Of a stretch of 64,000 bases of DNA, positions 23,401 to 32,875 are shown in pieces. Each line of letters starts with the position of its first letter. Positions within the stretch are counted from its first letter, which is position 1. A program made the translations under genes and the position numbers. Below the pieces are notes generated by a model, which saw nothing but the letters and a program-made list of their open reading frames with translations, made no database searches and was not told the origin of the DNA. Source of the DNA: Prorocentrum cordatum (lineage: Eukaryota > Sar > Dinophyceae > Prorocentrales > Prorocentraceae); NCBI GenBank assembly GCA_963575745.1, contig CAUYUJ010018571.1, forward strand, positions 384,475 to 448,474. Direction: 5' to 3'.

Positions 23401-26400
23401 ACAACGCACGGGAAATGGACGTCCAAGCGACGGCAAGAATTTGGTTGCCCATTGGCGGATGCATGCAAATTCTATTTGGTTGCCTTTTTGTGGCTCTTCT
23501 GGGGCGTTCCTGGGGTGCTCTTGAAGAGCTGGAGGTCCTTGTGGCCGTCCCGTGGCATTTCGGTTTTATTTGTGGGCCAACCTGCAGCCTCGCAAGCCCA
23601 CTGGCAGCGAAAAGGCGGCAAGTTCAAGACCATTACCTGGTGGCCTCCAGCCCAACCCGCCAATGTGCCTGGGCCGTGGATGCCTCTCGAGAGCCGCTTT
23701 AACAGCTCTCTGGGGTCTCCTGAGGGCCTCTTCACGGCCGCTGGGGGTCTCCTGGGGGCATTTCGGGGGCTTCTTAGAAGCCTGCTGACGTTCCTTGGGG
23801 CGATTTTTGGGGGCCTGCTGGGCTGTCTTGGAGAGACGGAAGCCCAGAACAGCGAGAACGCTATAATTTGTTAAAGCGCAACTTCTGCATCCATCTGTTT
23901 GCCCTCTTGGGGCCATCTTGGGCACCCTCTTTGAGCTTTCTTGGGGCGTATTGAAGGCCTCGTTATGTTGTCTTGAGTCCATCGTCGGCTGTCTTTGAGC
24001 CCTCAATCGGCCGTCTCGGTGGGGCGCCCCGTCTAGACACAGGGGGAGGGGGCCCGAGGGGACAGAATGGGCATTGGAAGAGGAAACGTGCTAAACCATT
24101 TGCGCCATCAACGGCTGGCTGGATTCGTGGTCCGGTCCTTTGAGAGCTTGCAACCCGTCCACTCTCACATGTGTATGTGCCCTTGGGCACGCCACTGCGT
24201 GCTGAAGGTACGGAGACACATCGTATTTCTCCGAGTTTGAAGAATTTGGGCCTCGGAAGGGATATGTTTTGAAATTCCGAAACACTTTCAGGTCGTTTTG
24301 GGTGCATCCCGCGGCCTTCTGGGGAGCATGTTGGACGCAGTGTTGGTGCATCCAGCATGCTGGAAATTTGAATGCCACCTTGAGGTATCTTGGGCCATCT
24401 TGGAGCCATCTTGAGCGTAAGGGGGCCCTCTAACCCCATCCGCCCGCCGCGCCAAACCCATGGGAGGGGGTATGAGGTGCACCCACCTCCCCGAAAGGGA
24501 GGGTTGCAAGAGGCGACCCGCGATGACATCTGCATAATGATGCCCTGGTAGCTCTTGGGAAGAGGCACGCAAATGATGCAAGGCCGCAGTCAGGGACGGC
24601 TGTTGGGAAGAGTTACGCGTGGGCGTCCCACGGAGAGTGCGGGCTTCGTTTGGCGACTTGGCCACGATAGCATCAGCAGGCGCAGGCCAACACATTGGAG
24701 ATGACGTCATAGATCAACTGTATGCGCTTTGTTGCAATTCAGCGACGTCCCTGGGGGCTCACACACAGACTCTGGGAGCATGCCGTTCCCGACAATGTAC
24801 GCGCCAAGTGTGTGTTTCTGCCTCAGGATATGATGAAGCTCCTGGATGCCATCGCCGAGGCAAAGTTCGAATTGCCCCCTGCCTCTGCAAGCTTAAGTGG
24901 ACATTGCCGGCGCACACTGCTCAGGATGTTCCGGGAGGTTGGCAGTTGTGCGCGCCGAGTTGTGATTTGATGCGCTTCGGGTCACGTGGTGCCAAATCAG
25001 CCTTGTCGAGTACTAATCCAGCTGCCTTTGGCAAGTCCTGCCGCTGGGCGCCAGCCCAGCATCTTGGGCGGCGACTGTTCGGGGAGCGTGCAGAGGGCCA
25101 TGACGTGTGACGCCTCGTTGCCCGAGGTTCCGGAGAGTCGTACCATGTGACATACTCCTCTGACTTGTGTCGGGAGTTCTCTTCTCGTCTTTGTCGTCTC
25201 AGGCGAAATCGGGCCCAAACAAAGCCAAACGAGGGCCTGACCAGGCAAATGTCGAGGACGTCCCAATCGAAACTGGGCCCAAACCAGGCCAAACCATGAG
25301 CCAAACCGCGCAGATTTTGAAGATGTCTCAGGCGTGGCGCGCGGTCAAACCAAGCCAAAGCAGGGGCCAGACCAGGCAGAATCCGAGGACGTCCCAAGCA
25401 GAATCGCCCGAACCGGGCTCCGTCTGTTCTCCTTCAGAAAGTTCGATCTGAAGGAGTGGATCACCCCAGGGCTCCCCCGCCGCAGTCGGAAGCCGGTTCT
25501 GAATTTTGTGGGGGCGGGCGTTTGGACGCGCGCCCGACGTTTTTGACATGATTGTCCGAGGTTTCAGGCACTTGCGTTCCATTCGGGCTGTTTTTGTTCA
25601 CGAGGCGGAGGAAATTGCCTACCCGTTTTCGAAGCCCGACAAGCGTGTTCTGACGCCGACGGGCCAGGCCTTGAACGGTGCTTTGAAACATCAGATTGAC
25701 AAGTGGTTAACACACAACATTCCCTGATGGGGTGACTTGCCCAAATCTGATACAGTTGATACCTCGGACTGCGGCTCGGACCTAGCGCGCAGGGAGAAGA
25801 GTGGCGTGGCCCTCAGAGCAAGTATTTTGAACGATGCCCTGCGATAGCTGGTGCCAGGATGGCGGCGGAGCTTGCGGCCCGAAGGTATACAGGAACCGTA
25901 TCGCGATTTTGGGACATGTTTCGCAGGTGCTGCTTCTCCCGAGCACGCTCTAAAACAATGAGCTGATCATGTGCTCTGAGACTTTTCACATACGCACCCC
26001 CGCCTTAAGCTTGCCGACTGGATGCGCGTTGCTGAATGGGGCGGTCCAGCCATTAATTGCGCGATCGCTCTCAACGTGGCCTGTCGAGTGAGAGCGGCAC
26101 TCGTGAGGCCCTCGAGGACCCTAGGGGCGTTGCGGCGAACCACCTCCCTGTCGTCAATATCGTGCTTTGTTCGCTATCCCCTCCGTTCTCGAAGTTGGCT
26201 CCGATCGCTTTGATCCTGGAAGAGGCCAATCCAGGTTTTTCCCTAAAGCTTCGAGTTTGCCCCTCCAGGTGGTGACGCCCTCAGGCGGTTGCATTCGCAT
26301 AGGACCGACAAGCCGGCGCTGTCTGAGAAGCAGTTGCGCCCGTAGAGGGTGATGTATAGGACCAGCAGAGACACGCTCTACCCAGGTAAATTTCCCCGAG

Positions 26401-28823
26401 ACGTTCACTCAAAGCCACCTCGGGGATCGTCGAGGTTCCCTTACAACTTGTTGCTTTAGATGTCCTTTTGCATGTTTCCGCCAAAATAAGTTGTCTACCC
26501 GCCTTCTTGGGTCCATTTGGGACCCAGCTTCTCTAGAGTGCTTAGGGTAACTGGTTTCCGGCGGGACCGCCTCCTTCCTCGGAGAGTTTTTCGCGTTTGT
26601 CGCAGGAGCCGCGCTCTGAACGTGTGTCCCTTATACTGTGCCCCGTGCTCCTTAAATTGAGTCGCAACATGGGCGTGAAAGCACATGTCCCTTCAATTGT
26701 GTCCCTTAAATGTGGCTCGTTGTCTTGAACCCAATCTAATTGAGTGGTCACCTCGAAAACGCACGTCGAACAATTAGTGCTCACAGTGCCGAAGTCTAGT
26801 GATCACGGTGCCGGATTTTCGTGGTCATCTCCGCCGAGGGTTTCAAACGATCCCAGCCGAATGTTGCACGCGCGACCCTGATGTGATTCGCGACGCAAGG
26901 GCCTTCCAACATTTCCTCTTGACGGCCGCCTTGCACTTGGTCTAACAATTGCTTTTATTCGGAGTGCATCAACGAAGATTGACCACAAAGGTCTGCGATG
27001 GATGCTCATTGAGCTGCCGAGGGGATTTGGTTTCAAAATCGCAAATTCCACCAGCAATGAAGGGCCGCCCCCGTTTTCGACGTCCTCATCGCCCGAAGTG
27101 GTTAAAGGCTCCTTAAATTGGCCCCCACGTATCGCAACGACAGTTTGAAAATTGGTTGGAAGCGGTTTCAAAACGTGGTGTTTTCGATCCCCATTCCCGC
27201 CCCAGATCTCCGCCGTTGTGAAGGCGCCCTGTGGGGCCCAGACGACGTGTCATCATGTTCAAAAAATCATCGCCTTGTAGACTCGGATGTGCGAATCAAT
27301 CTGACAATTCTGTTAATACCGGCATTGCCCCATGTTTTGTCGATTTCCTACGTCATTCCGCGGGCCGTCCTTCGCATGATAGCCCCCTTTGTACAAAGGA
27401 GGTGTTACCAAACTTTCCCGTCCCGAAGTAGGTCGTGATGCATGAAGCCTGTGTTCCACCCCTCTGGGCCGTAGCGCGCGTTGTGCCACCCGCGCCTCCC
27501 GCTTTATAACGTAGCGCTCCCGCAGTGCGCCTCCGACACTGTCGCCATGCCCTCGTGCACTACAGTCTCGCAGCAAGGCACGGTTTCAGCGCCCGCGCTT
27601 CCTCGGCAGCTCATGCGGCGTTCGCAGGCTGTTTGCTATACTGCGGGCGCTCGCGCGCCGGCGGCGCGGTGCTCGCAGGCGTACTTCGGATGTTTTGGTG
27701 CTCGCGGGCATGCTGGTACCCGCAGGCGTTTGCACAAGTGCTGCGGTCTCGTTTCCCTCGCCATTCGGTGGTCGCGGGCGAGCGCTGGTGCTCTCAGGCA
27801 CTTGTGATGTCCGTAGGAGAAGGAGCCTTCATCACGAGAGTTTCCTTCATCGTGGTCGCCACTGTTCCCGCCCCCCTCCCCTTCGAAGGCTTACACAAGG
27901 AAGGGACGGACGCGGGAGGAGGGGAAGGACCTCCTTCTCCCTTTGTCCTTGAATTTCACCGCGGCCACCGCCGCAAAACAATCGACTCGCAGAGGTTAAA
28001 TCCTGGCGGACGCATCCGAAACGTCGAGCCTGCGTTGTGCTGCTCCTCCGACGCCAGAGCCCTTCCTCCCCGCAGCGCTGAGGTTTTTGGAAGGTCTACA
28101 GAGTCTTCTGTCGACTTCTGCACGACCATGGATGATACGGTTGAGCTCAGCAGTTGGCTTGGTGCAGTTGTGGTCGAAATTTGGCCTACGCCGTTTTCGA
28201 GAATCGTGTGTAACCCTGTCTTCCAGTTTAGTCGGCTCAACACGCTTTGCGCGCTCCAGGCATGAATGCTATAGTACATGATCGTTTCCGTGAAGATTTT
28301 CCAGGAGATACCTCAAAATCTTCTTTCCTCCCCCTCACGGAAAACAACGAATCCAGACCTTGCATCTAGAGAAGACGCCCGAGAGAAATGCATGCGGACA
28401 CGCGGTTTGTCCCCGTATAAGGTCAACATCGATTTGTTTTGTGATCAGCGCGCTCGCAGAAGCTTGACGGAGTGATCAGGCGGCAGAGCTTGATGGATTG
28501 CGAAGGCCTGACGGCCGGTGCCGCCGACCCCGAAGAGGACCACGACGTCGGCGACGCAGTGGGCGGAGACGGAGGCCGTGGAAGATGAGCAGGAGAAGGA
28601 GGGGAGGAGGAGGAGGAAAAGGAGGAGGAGGGAGGAGGAGGAGGAGGAGGCGGAGGAGGAGGAGGAGGGAGGAGGAGGGAGGAGGAGAGAGGAGGAGCGT
28701 GGAGGTGGAGGGATTTGAGCGCCATCCATTTTCGCGACGACTCTTCCTTCCCCACCGAAGCCCCGGGGCAGGATGTTGTGCCCGGACCCTGCGCAGCGGC
28801 CCCTGGCACCAGAGTTGCTGGAG
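14350..28823 (+). CDS. CAMKK-like Ser/Thr protein kinase gene (exons 1-6 of at least 6)
   Basis: Transfers phosphate from ATP to protein Ser/Thr. Exons: 14350-14466, 15094-15246, 15497-15927, 18393-18465, 24827-24924 and 28772-28823, giving 308 codons in continuous frame. Visible motifs are the Gly-rich loop IGEGAYAK (residues 32-39), FALKVFRK with the ATP-binding Lys62, an aC-helix Glu91 in EIQIMRRL, HRDLKPQN (catalytic Asp178, Asn183), DFG at 196-198, an activation segment ending TYHFYSPEM, DVWALGVTLW (subdomain IX) and MLCPDPAQRP (subdomain XI). VTMEWDAG after the hinge and the TYHF activation segment are CAMKK-like; such kinases activate AMPK/CaMK-type kinases, but the substrate here is unknown. 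Splice sites were chosen by frame and AG|G acceptors. A subdomain XI tail (HPW) is not found, so one more exon is probably missing. Confidence 0.85.
14961..15084 (+). mobile_element. ~125-bp TIR element, copy A (kinase intron 1)
   Basis: Starts GGCATCGCTCGCACGTGTGC and ends GGACGTCCGAGCGATGGCC; the ends are imperfect inverted repeats of about 16 bp (GGCCATCGCTCGGACGT in consensus). It ends 9 bp before the intron 1 acceptor. The middle carries CATCGAGGAGCATCCTTGAT. There is no coding capacity, so it would be non-autonomous. Confidence 0.85.
15094..15246 (+). CDS. Kinase exon 2: VAIK-type lysine
   Basis: 51 codons between an AG|G acceptor (GAAG|GTGAAG) and a GT donor (AAG|GTGAGG). Encodes QFALKVFRKGRLRRQR, the subdomain II lysine followed by a basic insert. 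Confidence 0.8.
15283..15408 (+). mobile_element. ~125-bp TIR element, copy B (kinase intron 2)
   Basis: Fills half of the 250-bp intron 2 (15247-15496). Left end GGCATCGCTCGGACGTGTGC, right end GGACGTCCGAGCGACGGC. The core has CATCGAGGACCATCCTGGAC. Same orientation as copy A and as the gene. Confidence 0.9.
15497..15927 (+). CDS. Kinase exon 3: catalytic core
   Basis: The largest exon, 143 codons plus two bases. It runs from aC helix EIQIMRRL through the hinge LVIEYAS, HRDLKPQN and DFG to SPEMC. All catalytic residues are present. It ends phase 2 at GGAAG, followed by GAGCTC, so the donor is GA if the frame is to continue into exon 4. Confidence 0.9.
15928..18392 (+). other. Kinase intron 3 (GA-AG), 2.5 kb
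   Basis: The only way I find to keep frame from SHDGR into RADVW with an AG acceptor uses a GA donor (AAG|GAGCTC) and acceptor ATAG|GAGAGC. The interior has a (TA)n tract at about 16860-16886 and no supported gene. Confidence 0.6.
18393..18465 (+). CDS. Kinase exon 4: subdomain IX
   Basis: 73 bp encoding RADVWALGVTLWAFLFGS followed by VPFLAT, with the conserved DVW Asp and Gly. It ends phase 0 at ACG, followed by GACCCC (GA donor). Confidence 0.8.
18545..18835 (+). repeat. Degenerate CCCGCCCGACC array
   Basis: About 290 bp of diverged units built on CCCGCCCGACCCG inside kinase intron 4. The same unit type forms 36770-37010. Confidence 0.7.
18845..18970 (+). repeat. (CGT)n microsatellite, imperfect
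   Basis: A run of CGT/CGC trinucleotides in kinase intron 4. Confidence 0.85.
19083..19141 (+). repeat. (GGA)n microsatellite
   Basis: About 19 perfect AGG/GGA units. Confidence 0.95.
19738..19900 (+). repeat. Duplicated 40-bp block around a GTGTCCCGCCG array
   Basis: AAGTCTCCTGTGGCTGAGGC followed by GCGGCC occurs at 19744 and again at 19853. Four GTGTCCCGCCG-like 11-mers lie between. The second copy runs into the GATC array. Confidence 0.8.
19920..20345 (+). repeat. GATC-rich array, AGTGAGATCGAT units
   Basis: About 425 bp of 10-13 bp units around GAGATCGAT. The reverse complement type (ATCGATCTCACT) makes up 61490-61900, so two arrays of one family lie in opposite orientation 41 kb apart. 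Confidence 0.9.
20440..20690 (+). repeat. CCAAGAGGCCC array with conserved edges (copy 1)
   Basis: The left edge AGAGCGAGCGGCAACGCAAC is followed by CCAAGAGGCCCC-type units, then a right edge with CCCCCCAAGCCCATGCAAAA followed by a TTATTA-rich tail. The right edge recurs at 21605-21655 and the left edge at 21698-21720, showing a duplicated composite block. Confidence 0.75.
20735..21310 (-). repeat. GGGGCCTCTTGG array (inverted orientation)
   Basis: About 575 bp of TTGGGGCCTCTTGGGCCGTC-type units, the reverse complement of the CCAAGAGGCCC unit in the neighbouring block. Long ORFs on both strands here are repeat artefacts. Confidence 0.85.
21525..21720 (+). repeat. Copies 2 and 3 of the CCAAGAGGCCC block edges
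   Basis: GCACTGGTACCAAG occurs at about 21532 and GGACTGGTACCAAG at about 21676, each after a GGTTCCC- or AGTTCCC-plus-G-run. Between them is a second copy of the right edge (GCCCTTGCAAAATGAACGAA). Confidence 0.75.
21721..23312. other. Interior of kinase intron 4, no gene supported
   Basis: Mixed unique sequence with a degenerate GAT-rich tract at about 22555-22710. No domain is recognised on either strand. Confidence 0.4.
23313..23435 (+). mobile_element. ~125-bp TIR element, copy C (kinase intron 4)
   Basis: Begins GGCATCTCTCGGACGTGTGC and ends GGACGTCCAAGCGACGGC. The core has CATCGAGGACCATCCTGGAC. Sense orientation relative to the kinase. Confidence 0.85.
23690..24000 (-). repeat. Degenerate GGGGCCTCTTGG-type array
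   Basis: Diverged units such as GGGGGCCTGCTGGGCTGTCT and GGGGCCATCTTGGGC, the same family as 20735-21310, with an interrupting unique patch. Confidence 0.6.
24827..24924 (+). CDS. Kinase exon 5: subdomain X
   Basis: 98 bp encoding DMMKLLDAIAEAKFELPP and then SASLSGHCRRTLL. Joined to exon 4 (FLAT) it gives the usual C-lobe helix. The acceptor is CAG|GATATG. It ends phase 2 at CTCAG, followed by GATGTT (GA donor). Confidence 0.75.
25170..25445 (+). repeat. Diverged tandem units of about 150 bp
   Basis: Related blocks containing CCAAACNAAGCCAAA, GACCAGGCA and CGAGGACGTCCCAA occur twice. A 94-residue plus ORF covers it but has no recognisable domain; it lies within kinase intron 5. Confidence 0.55.
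25446..28571. other. Interior of kinase intron 5, no gene supported
   Basis: About 3 kb of mixed sequence. Short ORFs only; no domain, tRNA or repeat family stands out. Confidence 0.4.
28572..28708 (+). repeat. (GGA)n purine tract
   Basis: Imperfect AGG/GGA units just before kinase exon 6. The purine strand is the sense strand. Confidence 0.9.
28772..28823 (+). CDS. Kinase exon 6: subdomain XI
   Basis: 52 bp encoding MLCPDPAQRPLAPELLE, with the conserved Arg of subdomain XI. The acceptor GCAG|GATGTT repeats the GATGTT found at the exon 5 donor. It is followed by GCGCCC, so a GC donor fits best. Confidence 0.7.
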
Positions 28824-28858
28824 GCGCCCCGCGCCGCCGCCCCCCCCCCCTTGGCCTC

Positions 28859-28982
28859 GGCATCGCTCGGACGGGTGTATTTTTCCTCGGCGGAAACCAT
28901 CGAGGAGCATGTTGGGTCATGTTGTGAGAAATTCACCCACGAAGCCCAGGCATGCACGAGAAATGGACGTCCGAGCGATGGC
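28859..28982 (+). mobile_element. ~125-bp TIR element, copy D (kinase intron 6)
   Basis: Begins GGCATCGCTCGGACGGGTGT and ends GGACGTCCGAGCGATGGC. It lies 35 bp after the exon 6 donor, in sense orientation. The core has CATCGAGGAGCATGTTGGGT. Confidence 0.85.
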
Positions 28983-29194
28983 GAGTGGCGCCATTCCACG
29001 TCGTCGCTTCCCTCTTCCTCCCGCCTCCCCCGTCCTCTGCCCTCCGAGAGGAGGGCAGGAATAACTTTTTGGTTCGCGGGCGCGCAAGGCGGGTCGAAGG
29101 CCGAGCGTGCTACGACGGGCCGCGCGGGCAGCGAAGCGAAGAGCAGGGCCGGCGACGGCACGCGGGCCGCAGTCACGACAAGGCGGGCAGCAGC

Positions 29195-29665
29195 GGAAGA
29201 GCGTGCCGAGGCGGAATACCACGTGAGCGCGGGAAGCTGGCGAACAGGAAGCACAGGAAACATCCCAAGAACGCGAGGAGGATGCCGAAGAAGTCAGAAA
29301 TGGAAAGTGGGACGCACAGAACGGACACCGGTGAGCCCACGTAGAAGACGCAACCACAATGGCGCGAGGAAGGCGAACAAGTGGCCGAAGAGGGTAGCGG
29401 TGACGCGCAGGTGGACCCCCTGCAGTAGCACACACGGCACCCGGAGGCGGAGCAAGCAGGATCAGGCGACTGCGCCAGGCGGCAATGTCACCCAGTCGCC
29501 GTGACCGAGCGTCTCAAGGGCCAGCCTTGCCGTACAGGTAGAACTTCAAATGGCCGTCAACCGACGCCAAGAGCCCCGCGAGCGCGAACCAGAAAACGAA
29601 GCTGGTCGGCACGAGCTGACCATGCAAGCGAAGACGCTCACAGGTGAAAGCCCAGCGCCTACCCG
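29195..29665 (-). CDS. Possible exons of a minus-strand membrane protein (low confidence)
   Basis: Three hydrophobic stretches lie close together in minus frames: TSFVFWFALAGLLASVDGHL (about 29605-29546), RVTATLFGHLFAFLAPLWLR (about 29410-29350) and PLSISDFFGILLAFLGCFLC (about 29310-29250). They would make membrane spans if joined by splicing, but I cannot fix splice sites or identify a family. GC-rich DNA can give such stretches by chance. Confidence 0.25.
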
Positions 29666-30164
29666 AATCCAAGGAGAAACCCTGCCGTGTAGGAAGGACA
29701 GGACTTCAAAGTCCGCAGGTTGACACCCTGCGATTTCACGTGCGTGGGCCCGGATGCCGAAAGGGGGGGGGGGGGCGGCACGGGAACCGTGCAAGTGGGC
29801 GCCGCCGATCGGGCAGCCCGACGGTGGAGAGCGGCGGGGGGCCGAGCGAGGCCGGTGCCCGCAAGTGCCTGCCAGAGACCGCGTCGCCTTGGGCGCAGCG
29901 GGCCGCTGGGAGGGGTGGGGCCAGCGCGTCCAGACAACCAACAGGAGGGGAAGAAACACACAGACACAATTAATCGTCGATTCCCAGGAAAATATACGAA
30001 AATATGGGAAGTGGTGGGGAGGACAAAAACCCAGAAAATATGGGAAAATATGGGGAATATTTTTATTTGTGTGTATTTATTTGTGTGTTTGTGGGCCCCT
30101 TCAAACCAACGTGAGCCCTTGCGGCCACCACGTGGATGGCGGACGGGCGCGAAGCCCCAGGGTG

Positions 30165-30375
30165 AGCCGGTGCCATACTAGCAGGGCCAATCCGAACGAG
30201 GTTCATATGGGGCAGCCAATCGCTGCAAGCACTCGAGAGGCTTCGGCAGAGGAGTACCCATGGTGAGCAGCTGATCGCTGCAAGCACTCGACCAGCCTCG
30301 GCAGAGGAATACCCGTGGTAATCAGCTGATCGCAGCAAGCACTCGTAGAGCTTCCAAAGAGGAATGCACAAGGTG
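30165..30375 (+). repeat. 55-bp tandem repeat, about three copies
   Basis: GCTGCAAGCACTCG (or GCAGCAAGCACTCG) recurs at about 30222, 30277 and 30332, with CAGAGGAATACCCGTGGTA-like sequence between copies. Confidence 0.8.
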
Positions 30376-30399
30376 GACTCGACAGAGGGATACCCGTGG

Positions 30400-32370
30400 T
30401 AGCGGGAACGTGGGGCGCGCCAGGGAGGGGGGGGGGGAGAGGGGAGGAAGACAGCTGATCGTTGCAAACACAAGAAAGGATACCGCCCGAGGTGGGGCGT
30501 TGGGTGGACGTTGCGCGGGGGGAGGTGGAACGTGGTTACCACCTTGTCGCTTGTCCGTAGCTGGTTCGTCCCAGCCGTGGCTGCGTTTGCCCTCCATGCC
30601 GCGTCGCACTACGGAGGCGTCGCGGTCTAGCCCTCTGCCTGGGCGCCCGGCATTGCCTCGATCGTCCGCCTCGAGGTCCTTGCGCGGGGCGTCGAAGTCG
30701 GTCTGAAGTCTGCGCTGCTGGTCGAGAGAGCGGGCGTCGTGGCCGTTCAGACGCCAGGCGGCCAGGAAGTCGTCGCAGGCGGCCTGGGATTCTGGCAGGC
30801 GTGGGTCCATTGGGACAAGCCCGGGGCGACTTGCTTTGCACGCTTTCCAGCTATGCCAGACCCTGTTGAATGTGGATCCGAGCTCGGGTTGCACCCTTTA
30901 AATGAAGGCAGGGTTGCTCTCAGCCGCACTCTGTGCTTCAACGAGGTGCGCGGGCCCCTTGTACATCCCGTCGCCGTCGCGAGTGCGGCAGCCGGTTGGC
31001 GCGAGGGGATTGGCGGCGGCATCGCGCCATACTCCTCGTGCCCACATGCCAGCGGCTTCGCTGCTGGGAGTCGTGCGCGCGGCATGGCCCTGTCCCTGGG
31101 TTCTGTAGCCCCACGCCCTATAGTTTGCTCAGCTCGAGCCGCGCGCGCGTCCGTCGTTACCCCAGCTGGAGCCGTAGTTGGTCCACCTGCTGCTGTTGGG
31201 ACTCCGCGCGCGTTCCGTGCGCCGCTGGGCATGGTCGTGGGGGCTCTATCTTTGGTTGTGCCCCTTCCCGTGTCCTTCTGCGCGCGTACGAGGTCTCTTG
31301 TGCTGGGTAAGTGCTGCCATTTGTTTCGCCCGCGAGTCAGTGGGTGACAGCGGCTTGTGCGTGTCCGCCGTGTCGTGGTCGCGCCGCTCGCCCAGCGCCC
31401 CGCCTCGGTCCCGGGGAGCGGCGTTGTCGCCGCAGGCCGGCGCGGCAGCGCGGAGGTCACGGTGCGAGGGGGAGACTTGGAGCTGGCCTCCTCGCCGGTA
31501 GGAGAGGGGGCGGGATCTTCGTCCACTGGGGGCCCGGGGCTAGTCTGTGGCGCCTCCGGCGCAGGCCCCCGCGCCCAGTCAGGGCCTGGGTCCGGCGCCT
31601 GGCCAGACGCCCCGCCTTCCCCTGAGGGTTGGGGGGGCGGTAGTCTCCCTGAGTCGCCAGTCGCTGTGCCCGTGGTCTCCTCTTCTGCTTCGGCCTGTGC
31701 GCTGGGTAGAAGGTGGGTGGCCCGCGCAGGCGTGGCCTCGTCCGACGGCGCAGTCGCTGAACTGTGTCACTTCTGCTTATTTCCCGATCTGACAGCACGT
31801 CGTCAGTTAGCAGATCGGCTTCGAGGCTTGCGAGCCAGTCAACTAGGGTGCTAACGCAGTGGTGGGCGGGGTCGGCGTCCTTGAGCGGGGCGCCCCTCTT
31901 GGCGCGGAACTTCCAGGACTGTCCTACCAGGGTCTCTTGGGTGCAGCGACGTGCCGGGCACGCGGCGGCCCATCTCTTGCCGTCGGGCGGGGCTCCGTCG
32001 TCGGGCGGGGCTCCGTCGTCGGTAAGCGTGCCGGTGTTGAGCGACCAGATGTAGGTGCAGGCCAGTCTGCGCCCCCAGGCGCCGTCGCTCCAGTCGTCCG
32101 GTTTGGGGCCTTCCTGGGGGAAGAGAGTGATCCAGGCGTCGTCGGAGGCTGGATCCAGACAGCGAGCGTGCCTTGCCAATGCCAGGGGAGAGGCTGTTTC
32201 CGCCCCGAGTTGGTCGGCCCTGGCCTCCAGCCAGCTGACGTTGATGAGCGCGTGGGCACGATCTTGCACATCCGAGATCCACATGTCAGGTAAGGTGACC
32301 CCTCCAGGGATGCGCCCGATGGGGCAGGTGGGCGTGGGAGCGGCGCGCGTGGTTTCTTGTTGCACGCGCA
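30400..32370 (-). CDS. Unrecognised minus-strand coding region in several frames
   Basis: A 302-residue minus ORF (32365-31457) has non-repetitive, protein-like composition, for example LPDMWISDVQDRAHALINVS and CVSTLVDWLASLEADLLTDD. It also has a 15-bp tandem duplication encoding DDGAPPDDGAPP. ORFs of 259 residues (31526-30747) and 190 residues (30894-30322) follow in other frames; the last includes NRVWHSWKACKAS. They could be exons of one gene or a decayed gag-like protein. I recognise no family and claim no function. Confidence 0.35.
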
Positions 32371-32624
32371 GCGCTCACACGGACACAATCCTGCAAGCCC
32401 GCACGGGCAGTGGCCACTTCCAGGCAACCTTAGAGCCTCGGCCCTAGAAACACGGCGCGAGGGCTTCGACACAGAAAAAATTGTTGAGGTGCAATGCCCA
32501 TCAGGACGACTTTTTTGCATGTCCCTGCCGGGAGGCGATCTCTCGGCAGGGCACCTCAGACAGGGCATCGCACCGCCAGGAACATCACAACTCTGCCAGG
32601 GCAAATCCGCTATCCGAGGGCGGA

Positions 32625-32803
32625 TCCGGAGGAGAGGACGAGGAGGAGGAGGAAGAGGAGGAGGAAGAAACTCGGTAGACGCACGCGGTCTCTAAGCCTG
32701 CGGCGTCACTCACCAGCGGCATCCCGGTGCCACTGCAAACATCTCTCTTGCGGCCATGCCCCATGCCTGAAACCAGGCACTCCTGAGGAGGAAGAGGAGG
32801 TAA

Positions 32804-32837
<34 letters not shown>

Positions 32838-32875
32838 GAGGAGGAGGAGGAGGAGGAGGAGGAGGGTCACCCTCT
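32625..32875 (+). repeat. Purine tract with (GGA)n and (AGC)n
   Basis: (GGA)n at 32635-32670 and 32830-32868, and about nine AGC units at 32800-32832. Confidence 0.9.

Noticed and set aside
29644-29739. tRNA-like fold (GTGAAA/TTTCAC ends, GCAGG-TTGACAC-CCTGC arm, GGAC-TTCAAA-GTCC arm)
   Set aside because: The anticodon arm has a 4-bp stem and 6-base loop, the T loop lacks TTCRA, no variable region is present and the D arm is absent. Not a tRNA.
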